From assembly GCA_964481195.1 (NCBI GenBank), contig CAYZTB010000003.1, positions 1-64,000 on the forward strand: DNA of 64,000 nucleotides, in the 5' to 3' direction. This document shows, piece by piece, positions 52,164-60,657 of this stretch; within the stretch, counting starts at the first letter, position 1, and each line of letters starts with the position of its first letter. The notes beneath the pieces were generated by a model that ran no database searches, had not been told where the DNA came from, and saw nothing but the letters and a program-made list of their open reading frames with translations. Origin of the DNA: Palsa-948 sp964481195 (GTDB taxonomy: Bacteria; Bacteroidota; Bacteroidia; Palsa-948). A program made the position numbers and the translations under genes.

Positions 52164-53414
52164 TTAAGCAGCTTTCAACCTCTTTACCTTAGATCTATTT
52201 AGTTGATTCTTAGCGTATGATAAAGTGATATGCAATTCCTTTATTTTCCCTTCCGAAGGAATTTCAAACATCGCATCAGTCATTACCGCTTCGCAAAGCG
52301 AGCGCAATCCACGAGCTCCTAATTTATATTCAGCTGCTTTTTCAACAATGAGCTTCAAGGCATCTTCATCAAACGTAAGTTTAACACCATCCAATTCAAA
52401 CAACTTCACATATTGTTTGATCAATGAATTTTTAGGTTCGGTAAGAATTTGTCGTAGTGCAGTTTCGTCCAGTGGCGACAAATAAGTGAGCACCGGCAAT
52501 CTTCCAATTAACTCTGGTATTAATCCAAATTTTTTCAGGTCCAGAGGAGCAATGTATTGTAAAATATTTTCTTTATCTATTATATCGTTTTCTTTGGATG
52601 CCGCATAACCCAACGACTGAGGCTTCATTCTTCTAGCAATCATTTTATCGATTCCATCGAATGCTCCACCACAAATAAATAAAATATTGGAAGTATCTAC
52701 CTGAATCATTTTTTGCTCCGGATGTTTTCTGCCGCCTTGCGGAGGAACATTTACAATCGATCCTTCTAACAATTTCAACATACCCTGCTGAACTCCTTCA
52801 CCAGACACATCGCGTGTGATGCTTGGGTTATCGCTCTTGCGTGCAATTTTATCTATCTCATCAATAAATACTATGCCGCGTTCCGCAGCTGTAACATCAT
52901 ACTCAGCAACTTGAAGTAAGCGGGCCAAAATGCTTTCCACATCCTCGCCAACATAGCCAGCTTCGGTAAGTACAGTTGCATCTGCCATGCAAAAAGGAAC
53001 ATTTAAAATCTTAGCAATAGTTTTTGCTAAAAGCGTTTTGCCGGTGCCTGTCTCCCCTACCAAAATAATATTGGACTTTTCAATTTCCGTATCATCTTGC
53101 TTGGCAGTGGTACGTTTAGGTTTTTGAGCTAGGCGTTTATAATGATTATAAACTGCAACCGCTAAAACTTTTTTTGCATCGTCCTGACCAATTACAAATT
53201 GATCTAAGTGCGATTTAATTTCTGCAGGCTTTAAAAGATTTAATGCATAATGCACCCCTTTGCCTCCTTTGGCTTTAAGCTCCTGTTTAACAACCATGTG
53301 CGCCTGTTCCACACAATGATCGCAGATGTGACCATCCAATCCGGATACCATTACGTTGATATCCTGTTGGTCACGACCACAAAAAGAACACTTTACATTT
53401 TGCTTTGCAGCCAT
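52164..53414 (-). CDS. clpX: ATP-dependent Clp protease ATP-binding subunit ClpX
   Basis: 416 residues, full length. It is a hexameric AAA+ unfoldase that delivers substrates to ClpP. The N-terminal C4 zinc finger (C9, C12, C31, C34) is present, as are Walker A (GETGTGKT), Walker B ('GIVFIDEIDKI') and the sensor and pore-loop region ('AGYVGEDVESILARLL'). 'LIGRLPVLTYL' contains the IGF-equivalent region near the ClpP contact. The start is 6 bases after clpP, in the standard tig-clpP-clpX order. Confidence 0.98.
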   Translation of the reverse strand: MAAKQNVKCSFCGRDQQDINVMVSGLDGHICDHCVEQAHMVVKQELKAKGGKGVHYALNLLKPAEIKSHLDQFVIGQDDAKKVLAVAVYNHYKRLAQKPKRTTAKQDDTEIEKSNIILVGETGTGKTLLAKTIAKILNVPFCMADATVLTEAGYVGEDVESILARLLQVAEYDVTAAERGIVFIDEIDKIARKSDNPSITRDVSGEGVQQGMLKLLEGSIVNVPPQGGRKHPEQKMIQVDTSNILFICGGAFDGIDKMIARRMKPQSLGYAASKENDIIDKENILQYIAPLDLKKFGLIPELIGRLPVLTYLSPLDETALRQILTEPKNSLIKQYVKLFELDGVKLTFDEDALKLIVEKAAEYKLGARGLRSLCEAVMTDAMFEIPSEGKIKELHITLSYAKNQLNRSKVKRLKAA

Positions 53415-53419
53415 TTTAC

Positions 53420-54115
53420 TTATTTTTTTGTTTTAACTAAAATCTCATCCACCATTCCGTATTTTTTTGCTTCTTCAGCAGTCATCCAATAATCACGATC
53501 GCTATTTTCCCAAACTTTTTCGTAGGTCTGTCCGCTGTGCTCAGCAATAATTTCATAAAGTTCTTTTTTCAACTTCTGAATTTCGCGAGCTGTGATTTCA
53601 ATATCCGATGCTTGACCTTCTGCACCACCCATTGGCTGGTGAATCATGATACGTGCATGAGGCAATGCGCTACGCCTGGTAGGTGCTCCGGCACACATAA
53701 TTACTGCTCCCATACTTGCTGCCATACCGGTACAAATAGTTGCCACGCTTGGCGCAATGTACTGCATTGTATCGTAAATGCCCAGTCCGGCATAAACAGA
53801 TCCACCGGGTGTATTCAAATAAATTTGAATGTCTTTCTTAGCATCTACCGATTCCAAGAAAAGTAATTGTGCCTGAATAATATTTGCAACATAATCATTA
53901 ATAGGAACGCCTAAAAAAATGATTCTGTCCATCATCAAACGAGAGAACACATCCATCGTAGCAATGTTTAGCTGGCGTTCCTCAATAATCGTTGGAGAGA
54001 TGTAGGCATCGTTACGCATAGCATTGGTAGCAATGGAACTGTATTTGTCAAATGCAATGCTGCTAATACCTATGTGTTTGGTAGCATACTTTCTGAATTC
54101 TTTTGAGTCAAACAT
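53420..54115 (-). CDS. clpP: ATP-dependent Clp protease proteolytic subunit ClpP
   Basis: 231 residues, about 25-30 longer at the N-terminus than enterobacterial ClpP. The catalytic triad is visible: Ser134 in 'TGMAASMGAVIM', His159 in 'ARIMIHQPMGG', and Asp in 'DRDYWMTAEEA'. It forms the double-heptamer protease core fed by ClpX. It lies 12 bases after tig and 6 bases before clpX, in one operon. Confidence 0.97.
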   Translation of the reverse strand: MFDSKEFRKYATKHIGISSIAFDKYSSIATNAMRNDAYISPTIIEERQLNIATMDVFSRLMMDRIIFLGVPINDYVANIIQAQLLFLESVDAKKDIQIYLNTPGGSVYAGLGIYDTMQYIAPSVATICTGMAASMGAVIMCAGAPTRRSALPHARIMIHQPMGGAEGQASDIEITAREIQKLKKELYEIIAEHSGQTYEKVWENSDRDYWMTAEEAKKYGMVDEILVKTKK

Positions 54116-54126
54116 ATTTTTTTAGT

Positions 54127-55461
54127 TTAAGAGTTTGGTGTTGTTTTTTTGAAAAACTCATCGTAAGAAATTTCTTTCTTATTGAGCGTAAATGTATTTT
54201 TAAAAAGTTCTATTAATTTTTGGTCGTACAATCTCTCGTAAGCTCCTCTTATTTGCTTTTCATCCGCCATAACTTTTCTTACCTGCTCCTGAACAATGTC
54301 TTCCGGAACATCTTTCATGCCGCGCTGAGCCAAATTCATTTTTACAGCATTGGTAACAAAATGCTGCACTTCCTCTGTAGGCACCACAATTTTATGTGCT
54401 TTCAACAGATGATTTTCTAAAAGCTGCCACTTTAAGGCATTGGAATAGTTGCTATACTCTTTATCAATCTGATCTACAGAAATTTTTTCTTTATTGCTTG
54501 CCAATAAAAACTTTTTCAAAAATGCTTCAGGCAAATTAAGGTTTGCTTTCTTCATCAAGGACTCTATCACCTCATTAAAAAATTTGCGGTCGCTGTCGCC
54601 AACAAACATTACTTGAAGTTCCTCGTTAATTTTTGCTTTAAACTCTTCTTCGCTATTTACTTTACCCGGACCATATATTTTATCAAACAGCTCCTGATTT
54701 ACTTCGGCCTGCACAATGCGACTCAAGTTCTTTAATCGGAATTGTAGCGATACAGATTTTATTTTTTCTGCTGGCATTTCCAAAATTTCAGCAAGATAAG
54801 CAGCATCGTCCGAAATGCTACTCAAAACAATTTTATCTTCAATAGCAAGACCCAAGAATATATTTTTAACATTTGTAATTTTAGAAACATCCACCATGGC
54901 AGTTTTATAAATTCCTGCAGGCACTACGTTTCCGTCCCCATCCACTTCGGTAAATTCCCCTACTAGCACATCTTTATCTTCCGATTTTTCAGGATGAATA
55001 ACCTGACCGTAATTTTTTCGGAAGTAGTCGATATGCTTGCCTATCAATTCATCATCCGCCTTTATGGAGTAATAATCGTATTTATCTTTTGAAGAAAGCT
55101 CCACATTAATTTTTGGAGCCAAGCCAATATCATATTTAAACTCAAAATCGGTTTGCTTATCAAAGTCAACCAAGTTCTCAAGCTTAGGAAGCGGGTTTCC
55201 TAAAATCTCAATGTTGTTCTCATAAATATATCTGTGAAGCGAATCCGATAGCATGCCGTTTATCTCCTCAAACATTATTTGCTTGCCATAGCGCTTTTTT
55301 ACCATATCCACCGGCACCTTTCCTGGCCTGAACCCCGGCAAATCCATCTTTTTCTGATACTTTTTAAGCGCATTATTATATCGATCCAAATAATCGGTAG
55401 GACCAATTTTTACTTTAATAACTGCATTTAAATCATCAATATTTTCCTTAACTATATCCAT
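54127..55461 (-). CDS. tig: Trigger factor
   Basis: 444 residues. It is a ribosome-associated chaperone that binds nascent chains. The N-terminal ribosome-binding domain carries the signature 'DLPGFRPGKVPVDMVKKRYG'. The middle region ('KTAMVDVSKITNVKNIFLGL') is a diverged peptidyl-prolyl isomerase domain, as in other Bacteroidota. The C-terminal helical arms ('LLENHLLKAHKIVVPTEEVQ') are typical. It is first in the tig-clpP-clpX unit and has a good promoter. Confidence 0.95.
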   Translation of the reverse strand: MDIVKENIDDLNAVIKVKIGPTDYLDRYNNALKKYQKKMDLPGFRPGKVPVDMVKKRYGKQIMFEEINGMLSDSLHRYIYENNIEILGNPLPKLENLVDFDKQTDFEFKYDIGLAPKINVELSSKDKYDYYSIKADDELIGKHIDYFRKNYGQVIHPEKSEDKDVLVGEFTEVDGDGNVVPAGIYKTAMVDVSKITNVKNIFLGLAIEDKIVLSSISDDAAYLAEILEMPAEKIKSVSLQFRLKNLSRIVQAEVNQELFDKIYGPGKVNSEEEFKAKINEELQVMFVGDSDRKFFNEVIESLMKKANLNLPEAFLKKFLLASNKEKISVDQIDKEYSNYSNALKWQLLENHLLKAHKIVVPTEEVQHFVTNAVKMNLAQRGMKDVPEDIVQEQVRKVMADEKQIRGAYERLYDQKLIELFKNTFTLNKKEISYDEFFKKTTPNS

Positions 55462-55486
55462 TGTTCAATAAAATATTTATCGTTTT

Positions 55487-55516
55487 CAAAGATAACAGAT
55501 TTATGCGTACAGGAAA
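55487..55516 (-). promoter_or_regulatory. tig-clpP-clpX promoter
   Basis: On the minus strand, TTTC (55513-55516) and a perfect -7 TATCTTTG (55487-55494) are 18 bases apart. The -7 element lies about 25 bases before the tig start codon. Confidence 0.6.
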
Positions 55517-55595
55517 TATATTTAGAGGGTATAAAAACAGCCTATCAGAGTGTGTTTTTTCTGGGCATAATGCCTTAATTTTGTTTTATAATCTG

Positions 55596-55603
55596 TAGTT
55601 TTG
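55596..55603 (+). promoter_or_regulatory. -7 promoter element TAGTTTTG for the gene at 55621
   Basis: A perfect TANNTTTG match lies 17 bases before the start codon. Confidence 0.5.
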
Positions 55604-55620
55604 ACGGGAATAATAAAAAG

Positions 55621-55899
55621 ATGATAAAAAAATTTAATGAAAACTTAAATACAGCTGTCTTTACTACAAAGTTTGTAGTAAATGACAAGAATGATATTAC
55701 ATTAGTCACTCACGACAATGATGGTTCTTGGCAGTTTCATAGTAAAGATGAATGGGATAACATTGAGAAAGTATCAATGGTCATAAGTTTGGGCGAAATA
55801 ATTGAAATTGATAATACCATTCTAGACATTGCAGATTTACCATTAGGGGGCGAGGCATCTCGTCTTTCCGTCAAGAGCAAATGGAAAATAACAAAATGA
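55621..55899 (+). CDS. Small cytoplasmic protein, unknown (resembles immunity-type proteins)
   Basis: 92 residues with no signal peptide or membrane helix. 'VTHDNDGSWQFHSKDEWDN', 'MVISLGEIIEIDNTI' and 'ADLPLGGEA' match a pattern I associate with small acidic proteins found beside toxin or accessory genes, but I cannot name the family with confidence. It starts after a perfect -7 element. Its stop overlaps the lipoprotein start by 4 bases (ATGA), so the two are coupled. Confidence 0.7.
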   Translation: MIKKFNENLNTAVFTTKFVVNDKNDITLVTHDNDGSWQFHSKDEWDNIEKVSMVISLGEIIEIDNTILDIADLPLGGEASRLSVKSKWKITK

Positions 55900-56417
55900 A
55901 ACACCTCTCCATAATCCTATTGATGTTTCTTGTTGCGTGCGGGCAAGAGAGTTCAGACAGGGATTTAAATTTGCCTGACAAAGTATCCCCTGTACTTAGA
56001 ACTAACCTTTCTGAAACATCTCCCTTGAAGTTTTTAATGCAACTACAAAGAACCAATCACTTTTTAAAACCCATCAATAACAAATCTGCAAACACATATC
56101 CATATATGGCGGTTTGCAATCCTATTGATAAAAATTGGATTTCCAAAAAGGATATATCAAAACTTATTCCTTATTTGGACTCAAACAATGTTAGGGCGAT
56201 ACCTGTTTTTTCCACCTTGTCATCAATAACTTTTGAAAATCACGGACAATCAACATTGGCAAATGAGGCATACGCATTGGTTGTTGGATATCGGTCAGGA
56301 ACATACCCGCCATACAGTAGTATTCCCCTAGGCGGAGATGAAAACGATTTATTTACTCTGAACGATTCTCTAAAAAAGGAATTGCTAAATTGGTGGCAAA
56401 CAGAAGGGCAAAAATAA
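55896..56417 (+). CDS. Predicted lipoprotein, unknown function
   Basis: 173 residues from the ATG at 55896. An upstream ATG at 55881 would place five extra residues before the signal and lies inside the previous gene. The lipobox 'LVAC' at about residues 14-17 directs lipidation, so the protein sits in the inner or outer membrane. The mature part ('NLPDKVSPVLRTNLSE', 'YLDSNNVRAIPVFSTLSS', 'GDENDLFTLNDSLKKELLNW') matches nothing I recognise. It overlaps the preceding small gene by 4 bases. Its signal-peptide-coding bases closely resemble those of the truncated gene at 56435. Confidence 0.75.
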   Translation: MKHLSIILLMFLVACGQESSDRDLNLPDKVSPVLRTNLSETSPLKFLMQLQRTNHFLKPINNKSANTYPYMAVCNPIDKNWISKKDISKLIPYLDSNNVRAIPVFSTLSSITFENHGQSTLANEAYALVVGYRSGTYPPYSSIPLGGDENDLFTLNDSLKKELLNWWQTEGQK

Positions 56418-56434
56418 CACCCACTATCTCCACA

Positions 56435-56566
56435 ATGAAACCCCTCTCCATAATCCTCCTTCTCTTTCTCCCGTTTTGTTTGTGGGGGCAGTCGATTCAA
56501 GGTATATGGTTTGATGAAAGCGGAAATAGTTTTTTAGAATTCAAAAATGACTCTTGTCTTACTTAA
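56435..56566 (+). pseudogene. Truncated secreted lipocalin-like or related gene (5' end only)
   Basis: 43 codons: a complete signal peptide ('MKPLSIILLLFLPFCLWGQ') and only 24 mature residues ('IQGIWFDESGNSFLEFKN'), which look like the start of a lipocalin-like or 'copper resistance NlpE-like' small secreted protein. Translation stops at 56564-56566. The 3' part is replaced by the end of the minus-strand ATPase gene, whose stop is at 56559. The first 23 bases match the start of the lipoprotein gene at 55896 with one mismatch. It is best read as a gene cut off by insertion of, or recombination with, the ATPase segment. Confidence 0.6.
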
Positions 56567-57982
56567 CAGATTCAAATAAAATATCCATTTTGAGATTATT
56601 CTGCACATTGCCTGAATAGATATTAGATTGCAAACCAAAAGTAGTAATCATCGTAAGAAAAATAGATTTTTTAGTTTGAGTTTCGCTCTTAAAAATTCCA
56701 ATTTTATTTCGCAGTTCGGCATCGTATTTTTTATCAATGATGAACGGGCTAATCGAAAATTTCATTTCACAGATATTTATAATACCCTCTCTTCGGTCAA
56801 TTATTAAATCAATTTGCGCACCATTTGCAGATAGTGTATTTTTCCAAGAAAAAGTTTCCGCTTCTATCCCGCTTATTCCTAACGCCCATTTAATTTGCGG
56901 AACATGAGCAAGGCAAACTTGCTCAAAGGCATATCCACTCCATGCTCTGTGTTTTGGACTATCAATCATTTTCAGCCAATGGTTCTTATCAAAAGTTTTA
57001 TGACCATTAATAAATTTTATATGAAACAATGAAAAAAAATCACTTAGTTGGTAGAGACTATTTCTGAATTTTTTACCAAAGGGTGTATACCGCCTGATGA
57101 ATCCACTTTCTTCCAATTCATCAAGCAACCGGGTGAGACCTCCACCATTTGCAAATTTGCTTGCGACACAAATTTCTGCACGGGTAAGCCCCTTCCCTTT
57201 TTTGGCAAGGGCGGTTATAATGGCTTCGTGACGTTCGGCCCCAATAAATAGCGATTTATAAAGATTATTGAATTCTGATATTAGTAAGCCATTAGACTCA
57301 AAGCAAAGCTTGTTTATGTTCTGTGGTGCGCTAAACCCTTTTTCCACAGCGTCCCAATAAAATGGAATGCCCCTAATACCATGTAAAGTTGCACAAGCTG
57401 GTAATAATCCAATGTAATTTTTTTATACTCTAAAAGTTCCTTGCACTCGTTCAGCGTAAAAGGTTCTATTTTTATTTTTTGGGTAACGCGATTATGCAAA
57501 CCATCTTTATTGTTGATGAGTCTGCTAACCATCCATGAAGCAGCTGAGCCGCATACCAATAATAAAATATCTTTTCTTTCCGAAGCCCAGCTATTCCAGA
57601 AATGTTCTAAGGCAGGAAAAAAGCCTGATCGAGGAGTATCAAACCAAGGCAATTCATCAATAAAAATAACTTTTTTCTTTTGCTTAGACTTTTCTACGAC
57701 CCGCCTAATCTGTTGAAAAGCTTCCATCCAGTTATCTGCATTTTTACGATCTGCTTGTGGATGTTGGTCCTGCATGGACATATTAAAATTAGAAAGCTGC
57801 TCTTGTAAAGTTGCTTGAGCAAGCCCTGTAATCCTAAAAGTGAACTTACCCTCAAATACATTTTTTATGAGATATGTTTTACCAATCCTTCGCCTTCCAT
57901 ACAGGGCTATGAATTCAGGTTTATTTGAAATCATTTTTTTATTCAAAATCTCTATTTCCTTTTCTCTCCCTACTATAATCAT
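56559..57982 (-). pseudogene. AAA ATPase with DUF234 nuclease-like domain, broken by a one-base frameshift
   Basis: Two frames, 57314-57982 and 56559-57347, encode one protein of 474 residues if one base is restored. The N-part has Walker A (GRRRIGKT), Walker B ('VIFIDELPW') and 'CGSAASWM', as in the archaeal-type ATPase_2 family. The C-part carries winged-helix-like 'GKGLTRAEICVASKF' and a PD-(D/E)XK-like 'IDLIIDRREGIINICEMKFS', typical of DUF234. The frame changes at a run of four C (57370-57373); five would give the expected 'MVLGGIPFYWDAVEKGF'. A real mutation or a homopolymer sequencing error would look the same. Members occur in many copies in Bacteroidota and archaea; their role is unknown. 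Confidence 0.85.
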
Positions 57983-57991
57983 GGTTTTATA

Positions 57992-58084
57992 TTTGGCTAT
58001 AAATGCACTACAAATACACTTATAGCCAAATACAGTTTTTTTTTAAATATGGCTATAAGTTGGTATAAAATTGACTTATAGCCA
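57992..58084 (-). promoter_or_regulatory. Two perfect inverted repeats with a common core upstream of the ATPase gene
   Basis: Pair 1 is TTTGGCTATAA (57992-58002) with TTATAGCCAAA (58020-58030). Pair 2 is TGGCTATAAGT (58050-58060) with ACTTATAGCCA (58074-58084). The four half-sites share TGGCTATAA or its complement. The array starts 10 bases from the ATPase start codon, so it overlaps its promoter. It looks like an operator, or a site recognised by the gene product. Confidence 0.8.
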
Positions 58085-58108
58085 ACTATTGTAAGAAAAA
58101 AGGTTAAA

Positions 58109-58149
58109 AAAATGAGAGCTTCGATTTTTATATCGAAAACTCTCATTTT
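58109..58149 (-). terminator. Terminator hairpin after tRNA-Leu
   Basis: Stem AAAATGAGAG / CTCTCATTTT plus an inner TTCGAT / ATCGAA lies just beyond the tRNA 3' end on the minus strand, with further T after the stem in that direction. Confidence 0.75.
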
Positions 58150-58150
58150 G

Positions 58151-58232
58151 TACGGGCGGAGGGACTTGAACCCCCATGCCTTACGGCACCAGATCCTAAG
58201 TCTGGCACGTCTACCAGTTCCGCCACGCCCGC
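58151..58232 (-). tRNA. tRNA-Leu (anticodon TAG)
   Basis: 82 bases with a 7-base acceptor stem (GCGGGCG with CGCCCGT) and discriminator A. The anticodon stem CCAGA/TCTGG has loop CTTAGGA, giving anticodon TAG. A long variable arm (TGCCGTAAGGCA) is present, as expected for Leu, and the T arm contains GGTTCAAGTCC. CCA is not encoded. Confidence 0.96.
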
Positions 58233-58247
58233 ATGCGTTTGGGACGC

Positions 58248-58255
58248 CAAAATTA
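58248..58255 (-). promoter_or_regulatory. tRNA-Leu promoter -7 element TAATTTTG
   Basis: A perfect TANNTTTG match on the minus strand lies 15 bases before the tRNA 5' end. A TTTC box (58272-58275) lies 16 bases further upstream. Confidence 0.6.
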
Positions 58256-58800
58256 TTCTTTTTTTCTGAATGAAAGCTAACTCAATTAATCAATATTTTT
58301 TAGTGTGAAATGGGTAAAATATGTACTCTTTTCTGCTATGATAATTGACTAGACCTCTCTGCGCTGGAAGTGCAGAGGTTTGATGAAAGCGAGAATGAAA
58401 TTCTCTTGCACAAATGAAAAAACATTTAACATAGCGTGATAATAAGATATCTCAAAAATAGAAATGGAAACACCCTCGAAAAAAATAGTCCCAATAAAAG
58501 CCACGAGCCTGTCTGCCTGCCGGCAGGTTACACTAATTTTCACTAATAATTTCGTGTTAATTCTTGCCCGACATCTTTTTTATAATTTTAGATGGCAGGC
58601 GGGCGTGAAATTATGGGTTTCCATCCCTTCGGGGGTGGCGGGAATACTTTTGAGGCATCTACTAAACAAAGATCTGTGGCTAAGAAAGTCTTGCGCTGAA
58701 AGCGCATAGTTTCAACTAACGAACTGTAACAATGAATTGCATAGTAAGTCAGGTATTACAATTTTAGTGTAGTTATTAGTTTATTAGCTTCAAACCTAAA
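58256..58800. other. Repeat-rich intergenic stretch, no gene seen
   Basis: Between tRNA-Leu and the purK promoter I see no credible coding frame. It holds several hairpins: CTCTGC/GCAGAG at 58357-58377; the perfect 12-base palindrome CCTGCCGGCAGG around 58516-58527; AT-rich ACTAATTTTCACTAAT followed by TTCGTGTTAATT (58531-58562), also found in the repeat before thiS; and TGCGCT-GAA-AGCGCA at 58692-58706. These look like decayed dispersed repeats. The frame at 58464-58709 is an artefact of them. Confidence 0.6.
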
Positions 58801-58827
58801 TTGACATTCTCTAATTTTATACCTTTC
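58801..58827 (+). promoter_or_regulatory. purK-purE promoter
   Basis: TTG (58801-58803) is followed after 16 bases by TACCTTTC (58820-58827), one base off TANNTTTG, 17 bases before the purK ATG. Confidence 0.5.
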
Positions 58828-58843
58828 CAAATAATTTTCAAGC

Positions 58844-59998
58844 ATGAGTGAAGTAGCATTTTATAACAAACGAGTTGGAATTTTGGGTGGCGGTCAGCTA
58901 GGAAAAATGCTTTGCATAGCGGCTTCCGATTGGCATTTAGATACTTCGGTGCTTGATCCAACGCCAAACTGCCCCGCTTCCTTAGTAAGTAAAAAAGTTG
59001 TTCAAGGAGATTTTACCGATTTTGATGCCGTATATAATTTTGGAAAAACTGCAGATATCATTACCATCGAAATAGAAAATGTAAATACAGAGGCGCTTAT
59101 CAAATTAAAAAGCGAAGGAAAAATAGTTCATCCTGATCCACTTGCGCTACAAATCATTCAAGATAAAGGATTACAAAAAGAATTTTACAAAAAAAATAAT
59201 CTTCCTACCTCTGCTTTTCTTATTTGCGATTCGGCAGCGCAAATTAAATCACAGATACAGGAAGGGGAAATTACTTTTCCTTTTGTACAAAAGTTGCGAA
59301 AAGCAGGGTACGATGGAAAAGGGGTAGCTGTTTTAAACACCTCTGATGATTTACACAAATTACTTGAAGGCCCTTCTATCATTGAGCAGAAAGTATCTAT
59401 CAAAAAGGAATTGGCAGTGATTGCCGCTCGAGATGTAAAAGGAAATGTAAACTGCTTTACTCCCGTTGAAATGGTTTTTGACGAAACGGCTAATCTGGTA
59501 AAATATCTTTTGTGTCCGGCACAAATAAGCGAAAGCAAATCTCAAGAAGCAATTGAACTGGCAACCAAAACAATTAATGCATTTGGCATTTGCGGTTTGC
59601 TTGCCGTAGAAATGTTTTTAGATGATGCAAACAATATTTTAATTAATGAAGTTGCTCCTCGCCCTCACAATAGCGGTCATCACACCATCGAAAATGCTTA
59701 CACTTCGCAATACGAACAATTGCTTAGAGCTATTTTAGGTGCTCCCGTTGGAAGCACCAAAATAATATCCCCTGCTGCGATGGTAAATATATTAGGTGCA
59801 CCTGGCTTTTCAGGTCCTGTAATTTACCAAGGACTTGAAAAATGCATGGAGCAAGAAGGCGTAAAGCTTCATCTGTACGGAAAAAAAGAAACGAAGAGTT
59901 ATCGTAAAATGGGGCATATAACTATTCTGGACAAAACAGTTGAAGGTGCTAAAAAGAAAGCTGAATACATCGACCAACATTTAAAAACTATCGCATGA
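58844..59998 (+). CDS. purK: 5-(carboxyamino)imidazole ribonucleotide synthase
   Basis: 384 residues, ATP-grasp fold, normal length. It makes N5-CAIR from AIR, bicarbonate and ATP in purine synthesis. The family start 'VGILGGGQLGKMLCIAASDW' is present, together with 'VQKLRKAGYDGKGVAVL', 'VEMFLDDANNILINEVAPRP' and 'HNSGHHTIENAYTSQYEQ'. Its stop overlaps purE by 4 bases (ATGA), so the pair is translationally coupled; the order is purK then purE, the reverse of the E. coli operon. Confidence 0.97.
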   Translation: MSEVAFYNKRVGILGGGQLGKMLCIAASDWHLDTSVLDPTPNCPASLVSKKVVQGDFTDFDAVYNFGKTADIITIEIENVNTEALIKLKSEGKIVHPDPLALQIIQDKGLQKEFYKKNNLPTSAFLICDSAAQIKSQIQEGEITFPFVQKLRKAGYDGKGVAVLNTSDDLHKLLEGPSIIEQKVSIKKELAVIAARDVKGNVNCFTPVEMVFDETANLVKYLLCPAQISESKSQEAIELATKTINAFGICGLLAVEMFLDDANNILINEVAPRPHNSGHHTIENAYTSQYEQLLRAILGAPVGSTKIISPAAMVNILGAPGFSGPVIYQGLEKCMEQEGVKLHLYGKKETKSYRKMGHITILDKTVEGAKKKAEYIDQHLKTIA

Positions 59999-60495
59999 AA
60001 AAACCTATTGTAAGTATCATTATGGGCAGCGACTCCGATTATCCAATAATGAATGAAGCGGCTCTTATCTTAAAAGAATTTGGTATTCCCTTCGAAATAA
60101 ATATTGTGTCCGCTCATCGCACACCGGATAGAATGGTTGAGTTTGCAAAGGCTGCACACGTAAATGGCATTAAAGTAATTATTGCAGGAGCTGGCGGTGC
60201 CGCACATCTTCCAGGAATGGTTGCCTCGCTATCACCACTTCCTGTTATTGGCGTACCAATAAAATCTTCTAACTCTATTGACGGATGGGACTCTTTACTG
60301 TCAATTGTTCAAATGCCCAAAGGGGTTCCGGTGGCAACGGTTGCCGTAAATGGAGCTATGAATGCAGGCATTTTAGCTGTACAAATTATTGGCTCTAACG
60401 ATCCGATTATTTTAAAAAAAATGCAGACCTATAAAGAAAGTTTGAAGAATAAAATTCTTGCTGCCAATAAAAATTTAGGGAAGAAGAAAAAATAA
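59995..60495 (+). CDS. purE: N5-CAIR mutase PurE
   Basis: 166 residues, standard class I PurE. It converts N5-CAIR to CAIR. The active-site motifs are intact: 'IIMGSDSDYPIMNEAALIL', 'NIVSAHRTPDRMVEFA', 'IAGAGGAAHLPGMVAS', 'LPVIGVPIKSS' and 'GVPVATVAVNGAMNAGILA'. It is co-transcribed with purK. A hairpin and T-run at 60597-60623 probably end the transcript. Confidence 0.97.
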   Translation: MKKPIVSIIMGSDSDYPIMNEAALILKEFGIPFEINIVSAHRTPDRMVEFAKAAHVNGIKVIIAGAGGAAHLPGMVASLSPLPVIGVPIKSSNSIDGWDSLLSIVQMPKGVPVATVAVNGAMNAGILAVQIIGSNDPIILKKMQTYKESLKNKILAANKNLGKKKK

Positions 60496-60547
60496 TTCTT
60501 GCACTTATTAGGATTACCTCCGGTGATCCCTCCTAATCCATGAAGTG

Positions 60548-60585
60548 GATCAAAAAAATGCAGCGCCTTACGGCTCTGCTTGATC
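60548..60585. other. Stem-loop between purE and tRNA-Arg
   Basis: GCAGCGCC (60560-60567) pairs with GGCTCTGC (60572-60579) with one mismatch, and outer arms GATCAA/TTGATC (60548-60553, 60580-60585) extend it around an A-rich bulge. It may belong to the purE 3' end or be an intergenic repeat. Confidence 0.4.
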
Positions 60586-60596
60586 TTCGCTCCAAA

Positions 60597-60623
60597 AGAA
60601 TGCAAGCACACTTGCTTCTTTTT
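60597..60623 (+). terminator. Likely purE terminator
   Basis: The stem GCAAG-CACA-CTTGC, extended by AAGAA on the left and TTCTT on the right, is followed by a run of T on the plus strand. Confidence 0.5.
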
Positions 60624-60657
60624 ACGCTCGTATCAGGATATGTTTTTGATCATCGAG

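Noticed and set aside
58464..58709. 81-codon ORF near purK
   Set aside because: It runs through palindromic repeats (CCTGCCGGCAGG and relatives) and its sequence changes character along its length; no start context.
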